Assembly (NCBI GenBank): GCA_017629415.1
Contig: JAGBXG010000064.1
Location: forward strand, 1 to 5,610
Direction: 5' to 3'
DNA from: Pseudomonadota bacterium
GTDB taxonomy: Bacteria; Myxococcota; Bradymonadia; UBA4248
Length of the DNA: 5,610 nucleotides
Positions 5,607-5,610 of this stretch are shown in pieces; position 1 is the first letter of the stretch; each line of letters begins with the position of its first letter. Position numbers and translations under genes: made by a program. The notes under the pieces were generated by a model, which made no database searches, was not told the origin of the DNA, and was given only the letters and a program-made list of their open reading frames with translations.

Positions 5607-5610
5607 GCCG

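Overview
All recognisable genes in this window read on the minus strand, so the transcriptional order runs from high to low coordinates: a McrB-like AAA+ GTPase, a DUF2357 (McrC-type partner) remnant, a BtpA-family TIM-barrel protein, a DUF3108 lipoprotein, a sensor histidine kinase, and a piece of a BREX-type PglZ phosphatase that runs off the left edge. The lipobox of the DUF3108 protein points to a Gram-negative, proteobacteria-like organism of moderate G+C. Nothing here (no rRNA, no clade-specific marker) lets me fix the phylum.

The two outer parts carry phage-defence genes, and both look eroded. On the right, the McrB-like motor (4040-5461) appears whole. Its expected DUF2357 partner (3366-3920) is only a short central piece of 184 residues, without a nuclease domain, lying between two copies of a hairpin repeat. 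On the left, a PglZ reading frame (SDALRY motif) begins abruptly at a pair of REP-like hairpins, with no start codon and an in-frame stop inside the hairpin.

The middle holds ordinary-looking cellular genes. The btpA-family gene (2332-3147) has a good ribosome binding site. The DUF3108 lipoprotein (1217-2089) and the histidine kinase (330-1220) overlap by ATGA and form a translationally coupled pair. The kinase has almost no periplasmic domain, so the lipoprotein could be its envelope-side partner, although this is only inferred from position.

The intergenic spaces hold two repeat families. The first is an element of about 130 bp made of three consecutive 3-nt-loop hairpins (GGGGC/GCCCC cores) and a conserved non-palindromic tail. 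There are two good copies in inverted orientation on either side of btpA (A at 2128-2256, B at 3222-3353), a shorter decayed copy after mcrB (D, 3961-4011), and a remnant beside copy A (2295-2331). The second is a TATGCC/GGCATA hairpin with a conserved bulged G, present near both window ends (244-300 and 5573-5606) in opposite orientation. The main message of the window is a repeat-riddled, partly dismantled defence island in which gene truncation points coincide with repeat borders.
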